From: Rhabditoides inermis
Taxonomy: Eukaryota > Nematoda > Chromadorea > Rhabditida > Rhabditidae
Assembly (NCBI GenBank): GCA_963966185.1
Contig: CAWZYM010000114.1
Coordinates: forward strand, 1,846,501-1,910,500
Direction of reading: 5' to 3'
DNA: 64,000 nt
This document shows positions 1 to 10,815 of this stretch, one piece after another. Both the position numbers and the translations under genes were made by a program. Positions within the stretch are counted from its first letter, which is position 1. Each line of letters opens with the position of its first letter. Under the pieces are notes generated by a model. It was not told the DNA's origin, searched no databases, and was given only the letters and a program-made list of their open reading frames with translations.

Positions 1-2841
1 CACACAAGTCGGAGGCATTCGTGAGGCGAGCCTCGAACGAACAATCCAAACAATCCAAACAGCCTCTCACTGCCTCCATACAAAGGGAGAAAATCGTCAA
101 GAAAGTGGGACTGGAGAGGAAAATGAAGATTCTCTTCGTAAGCTTCACATTGGTTCGTTCTTTCGCAAGTGTAATCTTTCAGCGGTGTCTTATTGGCTAT
201 GTTGTACTTCTCGCAATCTTCTCGGCTCTCATTGCTGTGTTGGCCTTTTTCGCTTATGATACTCACTCGACTCTTGCCTCTCGGACCAATCAAATCATCA
301 ATAGCCAGATTACACGTGAGTTCCAATTTGTAGCAAAGTAAAAACCCGTATTTTAGAACTGAAAAGAGATTTGTTGCACGGATTCTGTAAAAATGTTGAC
401 ATCTTTGATGACGTATTGCAAAATATGAATTCTGGATTGGCGGCCAAAGCAACGGTATTCAAACTAGTACATGCAGTTAGGTATACTTGATTTTAGATCA
501 ATACTCGACTTGAATCGACCACACTTTTGAATAATGCTAATCTTCAGCAGAGAATGGTGAGAAATCAAAATTCAAAAGCCAGTGATTGAATATTTTCAGA
601 GAGACGTCGATTCACTAGCTCAGAAACTGATTGGTGTGACGGACGGAAACGGAAAGAAACTCGATTTTATGTTCAACAGAATTTGGGAGAGTTATGATGA
701 CATTCTGGTAAAAAATTCAGATTTTTATAGCTTTCACTTAGCAACGTCTTTACTTTGTTACAGAAAAAAATTCGAACCAATGATGAAAATGAGAAGAAAT
801 ATATCCCGATGTTTGAAGAACTGAAGACGTCATTTGCAAAAGCTGAAAAAATTCTTATAGAAGTAACAAGTAACAATGGAAAATTTTCTTTTGGGGTACT
901 GATACATATATTTGCTTATTACATATTTGAAATTTTACAGAAGCCTCCAACGGATATTGGAACTCATGTTGCTACATTCATCAAAGACACTATGTATAAG
1001 GTACACTTGAATTGAAACAATTGAAACACTTGTAAATTCGTCAGATCCCATCTGTTCAATCAATAAAAGTTGAAGTGACAAAATTCAGTGCGATTGTAAG
1101 TAATTACCAAATCTTTCCTTTTTAAACAACAACATTCAGATAACTTCGGCAGTAGATAAACTTCAAAACTATGTGAACCGAATCGAAAAGGTATAAGTAC
1201 ATCTGGTTTATAGAATATCGAATGTGTTTGAAACAATTTTCAGATTAATGTTGATGCAAATACAAATGTATTTCTTTCTCTGAGTGTGACAGTATCATTT
1301 TGTCTATTTGTCGTCGTTTGCGCTTTTCTGATCTGTTTTCTAAGAAAAAGTAAGTGTATTATTAATAAATCTAATTCTAATACCAATTATTTCATTTTCA
1401 GGCAAAATGTCTTTTCTCATTCTAGCTATGATTCTGTTTCTCTTGCCCATTGTATTTCTCTCTTTAACGTAAGTTTTTTTTATGAATTCACCTAATTGAA
1501 ATATAACCACATTCAGGACGTTTGTATCGTTCACGGAATACTCTTCTGGATGCAATTATTTGTTGAATGAAGAAAAACACATTTCAAACGTCTCTTCCTT
1601 GGTTGTTGCGCCGTTTTACAAACCTCACATGAACTTCAAGTCAGTTCAATTTTTTACATTATCTCTTCTTTGTATGCAATGCAGATGAATAACACGATTA
1701 AATTGTTCACCACCTAAAATTCTAGGTCACTGGTTCCATCGTGCAAGTTGAATGCTTTGTATCATTCCGTGTTTGATAAATCAATCGAAGCTGTTATTCA
1801 AAATGGTTACGATTTAAAATATAACAAAATATTAGTCTATTTTAATTTCAGAATTTCTTAATTTTGAGAAAAAATTGGAAACTTTCGCGAACAACATTGA
1901 ACTTCAACAAACAACATTTGGTCTTTGGAATAATGCTATCGCTGAGGCTCAAGTAATGATATTATTCATACAAGCAAATCATTGATTTAGACTTACGACG
2001 ACGTCTTTAAAACAGTCTTCAACCTCAAATTGTGTGATCACAAAGAAGAAGATAAAGACAAACATATAGATCTCAAAAACTATGTGTATCGATATGTTTG
2101 TAAAGATGTGACGTTTTTCTCACAATCAATTATAAACGTCTTAGCGATGGATATAATTGAAGACACTACTAATATGGTAAACTTAAAACATTGAGTTGTG
2201 ACAAAAACAATTTCTAGATAAATCTCGTGAAAGCTGCTGGAGTGAATGTGACCCTTCGACCATTCCAAGAACTCGCTGTTGCACTGAATAATACGATGGA
2301 CCTTTCGAGTCTCCAATCAGCGACAAAGACCAGACTTTTCAATGAACTCAACGCACATCGTACCATTCTCAACGTGAGTATCGATTGAATATCGATAGAA
2401 ATGAGTCTATTCAGACCACTTTCTACGATGCTTACAACTTGAAATGCGGTCTGACAACTATCTATGAGAATATGGTGCACGCAATTTGCGATCCGATCAC
2501 TGAACCAGTACAAGCATTGGAATCTGTCACATGTGAGTGATGTGTGTTCATTTGTATTATGGATTTCATTTTGAGATTGGTCGACAATTGGGATAATTCT
2601 GATCGGATGGGCTTTTCTACTGAACAGTTACATAATTCTTGTTATCGAAACACAGAAGGTGAAACATGAGACCACTATCTTTTAAATCATTGTGTTACAG
2701 AATATCAAGATTCAGGGAGTGCAAGATAAACCAATCGAATCGCAGCCGTCTAATCGACAGATCCCACCGACCCACGAAGTAGACTCGAAACGCTTTGGCA
2801 TTCAGCCAACGTCGAGCGATCAGCAAGAGAACGACGCATAG
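1..2841 (+). CDS. Prominin-like five-span membrane protein, copy P1, short (no phosphatase) form, 5' end outside window
   Basis: Multi-exon gene entered in the first cytoplasmic loop. Visible exons: 1-137, 183-315, 357-454, 548-556 (possible 9-nt microexon), 600-707, 764-895, 941-1000, 1045-1095, 1140-1190, 1244-1349, 1402-1468, 1517-1639, 1726-1805, 1852-1952, 1991-2176, 2218-2373, 2415-2532, 2576-2658 and 2701-2841. Phases agree at every junction and there is no internal stop. Membrane spans seen: one after [10 protein letters not shown], a pair around [15 protein letters not shown] and [16 protein letters not shown], and a last one around [15 protein letters not shown]. Two large Cys-containing loops separate them. 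Copies P4 and P5 supply the first span. The five-span, two-big-loop layout is that of prominins; the family name is inferred from topology. The tail ends ...[18 protein letters not shown]..., a motif also found after the PP1 domain of the long form. It carries a 53-nt intron (1191-1243) that is absent from P4 and P5. Confidence 0.72.
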
Positions 2842-3623
2842 ACAAGTCATTACACCTTACAGTGTCTTACCACTTAGCACTTTATCACTAAGAGGTCAAT
2901 GTGCAATATGTCTGTCATAGCTGACTTTGTTTTCGATTGTGCATAAAAATTGAAAAAAAAAACTTTTTTCGCAACAATTGTTTTATTTTTTCATTACATT
3001 TTTTATACCCTTTCCTGACCGACAAACTCGGACGGCCGGGATACAAGACGAAAAACGTCATTTTTAGGCAAATGTTCATCAATATTGCTGTCATTTCGCA
3101 CAAGTAGCGCGGTCGCTTATCATCTTCGCAATGGGAACTGGAAAAATGTAAAATCTGATTTTTTTTTTGTATTAAACTACTTGTTTCTTTTAAAATATGC
3201 CATGCCGATAACAACTCGAGTGCAGCTGGGAAATGCATTTGCCTCGTCTCCATCACAAGCTGCGTTGTCGTTGTGGCGTTGTGGCTAGAAAGACAAACTC
3301 ATCATTCGCCTCCAGGTTCTCGATCTGTTCACACTCTGACCAAGTATCATGTTTCGTAGAGATAGTACGCAGAGCAATGTAAAAAAGAACATGCAAAGTC
3401 GTGTGTGCGCGCGGGCACCACACTGTCAGGCAATCACACACATATCTAGCTCACATCATACGTCATAAGTGAGGCGCGCAAAAACATTTGATTTTCGCGC
3501 GGATACACGCGCGAAGCCAGAAAAAAAGATGTATTCATTACTACATACTGCAATACGATGGTTAGTCGTATCCTTCGTTCACAGTCGGTCAGAAGATCTT
3601 TATTGGCAGTCACAAAGTGGTGT
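2842..3623. other. 3' flank of P1, no gene seen
   Basis: AT-rich 3' UTR and flank of P1. It is repeated with small differences at 8,857-9,656 behind P2, so it belongs to the duplicated block. I see no convincing coding exon. The GC-rich stretch near 3,480-3,620 leads directly into the satellite array. Confidence 0.6.
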
Positions 3624-5790
3624 GAGGCGCGCTTTGAGATACGATTTGAATATAAGAAAAGATATCGACATGCGATTTTCTCCTAGACCTTCCCTATCAC
3701 TCTGCGGTACTCTCTGCCAAGTTCCACGTTATAATCTCAATCCAGTCACTTTCTGGGCCTCAATCCATTTCCGGCTAATTCACCCCTTGAGGGCAAATGA
3801 TCAGTGATATACATCAAATCATACCCCCATAGAATGCTAATGCTTTCTTCGAACTCAGTATCCTCGAATCTGTCTAGAAACACTTTTAAATCCTCTCCCT
3901 GGATTATCTCTGACTTTCAATATACAGTAAACCAGTACTAGCTACAGTAACCCGATATCTTATCATATCCGAAACGTACCCGGAAATTAGATAAAGAGCT
4001 TGAAATGGGTAGCGCTAGACTCTGACAGGGCCGGAAAAGGTCTCTGTATACTTATTTCCTCTGAATCTTCTCTCTCTTCTTCTCTCCCTGTCTCTCACTA
4101 CCCGCAGCCGGACCCCATTTGCGAGGCGCGCTTTGAGATACGATTTGAATATAAGAAAAGATATCGACATGCGGTTTTCTCCTAGACCTTCCCTATCACT
4201 CTGCGGTACTCTCTGCCAAGTTCCACGTTATAATCTCAATCCAGTCACTTTCTGGGCCTCAATCCATTTCCGGCTAATTCACCCCTTGAGGGCAAATGAT
4301 CAGTGATATACATCAAATCATACCCCCATAGAATGCTAATGCTTTCTTCGAACTCAGTATCCTCGAATCTGTCTAGAAACACTTTTAAATCCTCTCCCTG
4401 GATTATCTCTGACTTTCAATATACAGTAAACCAGTACTAGCTACAGTAACACGATATCTTATCATATCCGAAACGTGCCCGGAAATTAGATAAAGAGCTT
4501 GAAATGGGTAGCGCTAGACTCTGACAGGGCCGGAAAAGGTCTCTGTATACTTATTTCCTCTGAATCTTCTCTCTCTTCTTCTCTCCCTGTCTCTCACTAC
4601 CCGCAGCCGGACCCCATTTGCGAGGCGCGCTTTGAGATACGATTTGAATATAAGAAAAGATATCGACATGCGGTTTTCTCCTAGACCTTCCCTATCACTC
4701 TGCGGTACTCTCTGGCAAGTTTCACGTTATAATCTCAATCCAGTCATTTTCTGGGCCTCAATCCATTTCCGGCCAATTCACCCCTTGAGGGCAAATGATC
4801 AGTGATATACATCAAATCACACCCCCATAGAAAGCTAATGCTTTTTTTGAACTCAGTATCCTCGAATCTGTTTAGAAACACTTTTAAATCCTCTTCCTGG
4901 ATTATCTCTGACTTTCAATATACAGTAAACCAGTACTAGCTACAGTAACCCGATATCTTATCATGTCCGAAACGTGCTCGGAAATCAGAAAGAGAGCTTG
5001 AAATGGGTACCGCCAGACTCGTACAGGGCCGGAAAAGGTCCCTGTATACTTATTTCCTCTGAATCTTCTCTCTCTTCTTCTCTCCCTGTCTCTCACTACC
5101 CGCAGCCGGACCCCATTTGCGAGGCGCGCTTTGAGATACGATTTGAATATAAGAAAAGATATCGACATGCGGTTTTCTCCTAGACCTTCCCTATCACTCT
5201 GCGGTACTCTCTGCCAAGTTCCACGTTATAATCTCAATCCAGTCACTTTCTGGGCCTCAATCCATTTCCGGCTAATTCACCCCTTGAGGGCAAATGATCA
5301 GTGATATACATCAAATCATACCCCCATAGAATGCTAATGCTTTCTTCGAACTCAGTATCCTCGAATCTGTCTAGAAACACTTTTAAATCCTCTCCCTGGA
5401 TTATCTCTGACTTTCAATATACAGTAAACCAGTACTAGCTACAGTAACCCGATATCTTATCATATCCGAAACGTGCCCGGAAATTAGATAAAGAGCTTGA
5501 AATGGGTAGCGCTAGACTCTGACAGGGCCGGAAAAGGTCTCTGTATACTTATTTTCTCTGAATCTTCTCTCTCTCCTTCTCTCCCTGTCTCTCACTACCC
5601 GCAGCCGGACCCCATTTGCGAGGCGCGCTTTGAGATATGTACGATTTGAATATAAGAAAAGATATCGACATGCGGTTTTCTCCTAGACCTTCCCTGTCAC
5701 TCTGCGGTACTCTCTGGCAAGTTTCACGTTATAATCTCAATCCAGTCATTTTCTGGGCCTCAATCCATTTCCGGCCAATTCAGCCCCTGA
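3624..5790. repeat. 499-bp satellite array, block 1
   Basis: Tandem repeat whose monomers start with GAGGCGCGCTTTGAG at 3624, 4123, 4622, 5121 and 5620, a constant spacing of 498-499 bp. Neighbouring monomers differ by a few substitutions. Each carries a TC-rich tract (CTTCTCTCTC...) and two GAT-rich stretches. The identical 61-residue open frames at 4000 and 4499 are by-products of the repeat, not genes. The last monomer is cut after the phrase TTTCCGGCCAATTCAGCCCC and runs into the spacer. Confidence 0.9.
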
Positions 5791-7120
5791 AATCGGCCGG
5801 ATCGGTCGGAACGGAGGCGGGGGTCAGCCGGCGGCGGGTGTGAGGGACATATGTGTGGGACAACTGGAATGTTTTTTTTATGAAAGCATCAACGACTTCT
5901 CATTGTTGTGATAAGTGTTATAAAATAATGGCATACATGCACTGAGACCAAGGAACTGTGGATGGTGAGTATTGTGGAGATATGTGTGAGTGTTGTTTGT
6001 GATGGAGACACTTGAATAATAAAAAGTTGCATAAATATATATTTGCTTTCCTCACCTTTATTCTTTCATATAGTGCTCTGCCAAATGCAGAGCGTTCCAA
6101 AATTAGAGTTGACCACATCATAAGATGAGCGAAACTTTGAAATTACCTCAAACTTGGGTGGGTCAAGCTTCCGATTTGTCCGAAAAAAGAAAGGGTCTGG
6201 TTGGCTTATGCCACCCAGGGCTGGTATAATTGTCACACATTACATTTATGCCACCCCTGGGTGGTATAAGGGTCACACCCCGCCGAATCGTTGGGTACGG
6301 AGGCACCTAGAGCGGTCTCTGAATTATCGGCTCAGAATGGAGTGTTGATATGGGTTTTTTTTACACTTTTTTGGTATCATTGAAGATTTAGAAGATTTTA
6401 GAAATTACTTTGAAGTTGATTCGAGACAAAAAAATTTCGATCCTAATGGTCCCCCCTTTGGATTAAAATTTTCGAAATTTCAATGGCCGATAACGGGTTA
6501 ACTAGTGAAGTGAAGTATAGATGTTAATAGTCCGTTAGAAAGCCGGCAAGATGAGCTTTCGAACCCGCTAAACTAGAATTGTGAGAGTCATTTTTGAAAG
6601 AAGTTATGACCTGAAAAGCTTATGCCACCCAGGGGTGGTATAAGCGTATAGCACAGGGTGGTATAAGCTATCAACCATGATCTATACCAGGTTCATGAAT
6701 TCTGACTTTGTACTTATGCTAATTAGCTATCCGGAGGTTGTATGGAAGTTGTTAGGGTGTGAATGGGGGTACTTTGGGTGGATCTACTGATGTGTTTTGG
6801 AGTTGGATTTTTTTGAGTCCGCGCGCGAAGAGCTACGCGTATGCAAAGTCGGGCTTAATCCTGGCACGTATTGAGGTATTCCGAAAAAGGAGGATTTTTA
6901 AAGGCGCGTTAGCGCCGGGAAAACTAGTAGTTTTAGAGTGTTGTGGAGTGGAAATGAAGGCAGTACACGAACAATTTGATTGAATGAAGTGGGTCCTGAG
7001 TGGCGATCGATCATGCACTTGAAGTATAGAGAGTCCTGCAAATCTTGGCTACATTTGACAGATGTCCGATGATAAGTTGGTCTTCTCGATCAAGCCTAAA
7101 GGTTATCTGCTGTTATTGGA

Positions 7121-7121
<1 letters not shown>
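5791..7121. repeat. Conserved spacer cassette, copy 1
   Basis: Non-coding sequence also present at 10.8-12.2 kb and 38.1-39.4 kb and in part at 58.06-58.9 kb. It holds a GC-rich start (GGCGGGGGTCAGCCGG), a perfect short hairpin GCTCTGCcaaatGCAGAGC near 6072-6090, and several palindromes pairing CCACCC with GGGTGG next to TATAA (6204-6230, 6245-6270, 6618-6646, 6654-6670). It also has a hairpin followed by CTAGT at 6903-6928. Open frames in it are short and poorly conserved between copies, so I do not call a gene. Confidence 0.7.

Positions 7122-7208
<87 letters not shown>
7122..7208. repeat. (CT)n microsatellite
   Basis: Pure CT dinucleotide run that separates the spacer from the 3' end of gene X. 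The same tract recurs, with different length, beside each gene X copy (12,168-12,222; 39,398-39,450; 58,893-58,970). Confidence 0.97.
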
Positions 7209-7211
<3 letters not shown>

Positions 7212-7372
7212 CTTAGCCTAACTCCATGCTAAACTCGATGCTTCGCATACTGGTTCATGAGTAAGCCTAAAGGCATGGGAACAGTTCGAATATATTTATT
7301 ATGTACAGCGTATATGATACAAGCACAAACAATGGTACCAAACAAAGGAGCACAGAACGAATGAGGGGAACA

Positions 7373-7868
7373 TTACTTGCGGGGACAGAAAATTTTGCGA
7401 TGGAGGCTAGTGTCAGACGGGGGGGGGGGGGGGGGGGCATCGTCGCCGGGCTGGCGCACCCACAGGCGCACCAGTTCGGGGTCGCTCTTCTCAACCTCCT
7501 TGTCGTGCACGACCCCGAACCAGAGCGGGTAACCGTAACCGTTCCGGTTACGGTATACCATGAGCTGCCTCTTGCCGGCGACGCGCTGTCCGTAGACAAA
7601 GGCAAGAGGCAGCTGCCGCTCGATCTCGACGAACTTCTCGATCATCTGAACGTTGAACGAATAAAGTCAGCACAAAATGGAGATAGGAATGCGGTGTAAA
7701 CTCACTCGAGGGTCGAAACTGGTCCGCTTCACCAGCTCGTACGCGCGGATCAGCGCGTTTCCGGGTACGCAGCGAGGAAGCTTCTCCGCGAACTGGTAGA
7801 TCTTCTGGTAGAACTCGCAGATGTTGACGCCGCGCTTGTTTGTGTCCTTGGGGATCTTCTCCCAGATC
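7373..7868 (-). pseudogene. Gene X copy 1, 5'-truncated fragment of an unrecognised protein
   Basis: Two 3' exons on the minus strand: 7706 up to the break near 7868, and the terminal exon 7645 down to 7373. They read ...GVNICEFYQKIYQFAEKLPR... then ...MIEKFVEIERQLPLAFVYGQ... and ...GYPLWFGVVHDKEVEKSD.... I do not recognise the family. A minus-strand AATAAA lies at 7295-7300, consistent with a genuine gene end. The first visible exon is cut in the middle, after CCCAGATCA on the plus strand, and joins prominin-like sequence of opposite orientation. A run of 19 C residues near the C-terminus sets the last reading frame (ending ...HRKIFCPRK). Without a 5' end it is probably non-functional. Confidence 0.6.
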
Positions 7869-7871
7869 AGA

Positions 7872-8856
7872 TTGGAGAGAAATATGGAAACTTTTGCGAA
7901 CAACATTGAGCTTCAACGAACGACATTTGATATTTGGAATAATGCTATCGCTGAGACTCAAGTAATTATATTATACATTATAGCAAATCATTGATTCAGA
8001 CTTACGATGACGTCTTTGAAACAGTCTTCAACCTTAAATTGTGTGATCACAAAGAAGAAGATAAAGACAAACATAAAAATCTCAAAAACTATGTGTATCG
8101 ATATGTTTGTAAAGATGTGACGTTTTTCTCACAATCAGTTATAAACGTCTATGCAATGAATATAATTGAAGACACTACTAATATGGTAAACTTAAAACAT
8201 TGAATTGTGACAAAAACAATTTCTAGATGAATCTCGTGAAAGCTGCTGGAGTGAATGTGACTCTTCGACCATTTCAAGAACTCGCTGTTGCACTGAATAA
8301 TACGATGGACCTTTCGAGTCTCCAATCAGCGACAAAGACCAGACTTTTCAATGAACTCAACGCACATCGTACAATTCTCAACGTGAGTATCGATTGAATA
8401 TCGATCGAAATGCGTCTATTCAGACCACTTTCTACGATGCTTACAACTTGAAATGCGGTCTGACAACTATCTATGAGAATATGGTGCACGCAATTTGCGA
8501 TCCGATCACTGAACCAGTACAAGCATTGGAATCTGTCACATGTGAGTGATGTGTGTTCATTTGTATTATGGATGTCATTTTAAGATTGGTCGACAATTGG
8601 GATTATTCTGCTCGGATGGGCTTTTCTACTGAACAGTTACATAATTCTTGTTATCGAAACACAGAAGGTGAAACATGAGACCACTATCTTTTAAATCATT
8701 GTGTTACAGAATATCAAGGTTCAGGGAGTGCAAGATAAACCAATCGAATCGCAGCCGTCTAATCCACAGATGCAGATCCCACCGACCCACGAAGTAGACT
8801 CGAAACGCTTTGACATTCAGCCAACGTCGAGCGATCAGCAAGAGAACGACGCATAG
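7872..8856 (+). pseudogene. Prominin-like 3' fragment, copy P2
   Basis: Begins abruptly inside the exon equivalent to 1852-1952 of P1 (reads ...[18 protein letters not shown]...). It continues through the remaining second-loop exons, the last membrane span and the short tail (stop TAG 8854-8856). It lacks the signal peptide, the first four spans and any start, and its 5' edge is fused head-on to gene X copy 1. It has the same short-form tail as P1. Reading phase is kept, so the fragment is young, but no promoter or start is visible. Confidence 0.7.
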
Positions 8857-9656
8857 ACAAGTCATTACACCTTACAGTTTCTTATCACTTAGCACTTTAT
8901 CACTTAGAGGTCAATGTGCAATATGTCTGTCATAGCTGACTTTGTTTTCGATTGTGCATAAAAATTGACCAAAACTTTGAAAAACAAACTTTTTTCGCAA
9001 CAATTGTTTTCTTTTTTCATTACATTCTTTTATATACCCTTTCCTGACCGACAAACTCGGATGGCCGGAATACAAGACGAAAAACGTCATTTTTAGGCAA
9101 ATGTTCATTAAATTTGTTGTCATTTCGCACAAGTAGCGCTGTCGCTTATCATCTTCGCAATGGGAACTGGAAAATGTAAAATATGATTTTTTTGTATTAA
9201 ACTTCTTGTTTCTTTTCAAATATGCGATGCCGATAACAACTCGAGTGCAGCTGGGAGATGAATTTGCTTCGTCTCCATCACAAGCTGCGTTGTCGTTGTG
9301 GCGTTGTGGCTAGAAAGACAAACTCATCATTCGCCTCCAGGTTCTCGATCTATTCACACTCTGACCAAGTATCATGTTTCGTAGAGATAGTACGCAGAGC
9401 ATTGTAAAAAAGAACATGCAAAGTCGTGTGTGCGCGCGGGCACCACACTGTCAGGCAATCACACACATATCTAGCTCACATCATACGTCATAAGTGAGGC
9501 GCGCAAAAACATTTGATTTCCGCGCGGATACACGCGCGAAGCCAGAAAAAAAGATGTATTCATTACTACATACTGCAATACGATGGTTAGTCGTATCCTT
9601 CGTTCACAGTGGCCATACAGGCCATAAAATCTTTATTGGCAGTCACAAAGTGGTGT
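8857..9656. other. 3' flank of P2
   Basis: Duplicate of the P1 flank (2842-3623), with substitutions and small indels. No gene seen. Confidence 0.6.
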
Positions 9657-10815
9657 GAGGCGCGCTTTGAGATACGATTTGAATATAAGAAAAGATATCG
9701 ACATGCGGTTTTCTCTCAGACCTTCCCTATCACTCTGCGGTACTCTCTGCAAAGTTCCAAGTTATAATCTCATTCCAGTCATTTTCTGGGCCTCAATCCA
9801 TTTCCGGCCAATTCACCCCTTGAGGGCAAATGATCAGTGATATACATCAAATCACACCCCCATAGAAAGCTAATGCTTTCTTTGAACTCAGTATCCTCGA
9901 ATCTGTCTAGAAACACCTTTAAATCCTCTCCCTGGATTATCTCTGACTTTCAATATACAGTAAACCAGTACTAGCTACAGTAACCCGATATCTTATCATG
10001 TCCGAAACGTGCCCGGAAATTAGATAAAGAGCTTGAAATGGGTAGCGCTAGACTCTGACAGGGCCGGAAAAGGTCCCTCTATACTTATTTCCTCTGAATC
10101 TTCTCTCTCTCTCCTTCTCTCCCTGTCTCTCACTATCCGCAGCCGGACCCCATTTGCGAGGCGCGCTTTGAGATACGATTTGAATATAAGAAAAGATATC
10201 GACATGCGGTTTTTTCCTAGATCTTCCCTATCACTCTGCGGTACTCTCTGCCAAGTTCCACGTTATAATCTCAATCCAGTCATTTTCTGGGCCTCAATCC
10301 ATTTCCGGCCAATTCACCCCTTGAGGGCAAATGATCAGTGATATACATCAAATCACACCCCCATAGAAATTTAATGCTTTCTTCAAACTCAACATCCTCG
10401 AATCTGTCTAGAAACACCTTTAAATCCTCTCCCTGGATTATCTCTGACTTTCAATATACAGTAAACCAGTACTAGCTACAGTAACCCGATATCTTATCAT
10501 GTCCGAAACGTGTCCGGAAATTAGATAAAGAGCTTGAAATGGGTACCGCCAGACTCTGACAGGGCCGGACAAGGTCTCTGTATACTTATTTCCTCTGAAT
10601 CTTCTCTCTCTCTCTCCTTCTCTCCCTGTCTCTCACTATCCGCAGCCGGACCCCATTTGCGAGGCGCGCTTTGAGATACGATTTGAATATAAGAAAAGAT
10701 ATCGACATGCGGTTTTTTCCTAGATCTTCCCTATCACTCTGCGGTACTCTCTGCCAAGTTCCACGTTATAATCTCAATCCAGTCATTTTCTGGGCCTCAA
10801 TCCATTTCCGGCCAA
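9657..10815. repeat. 499-bp satellite array, block 2
   Basis: Monomers starting with GAGGCGCGCTTTGAG at 9657, 10158 and 10661 (spacing 501-503 bp because of a longer CT tract). There are two full monomers and a truncated third. It has fewer monomers than block 1, which explains most of the length difference between the two tandem units. Confidence 0.9.

Noticed and set aside
4000..4684. Two identical 61-codon open frames
   Set aside because: They repeat at the 499-bp satellite period and degrade in neighbouring monomers; no start context or splice structure.
5918..6121. Minus-strand 67-codon frame conserved in several spacer copies (ILERSAFGRA...)
   Set aside because: Conservation is explained by recent duplication of the whole spacer; no splice sites, domain or codon bias, and part of it is a hairpin.
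7548..7961. 137-codon minus-strand frame spanning gene X and P2
   Set aside because: It reads across an intron and the chimeric junction in a frame different from the conserved gene X frame; high Arg content reflects a shadow frame.
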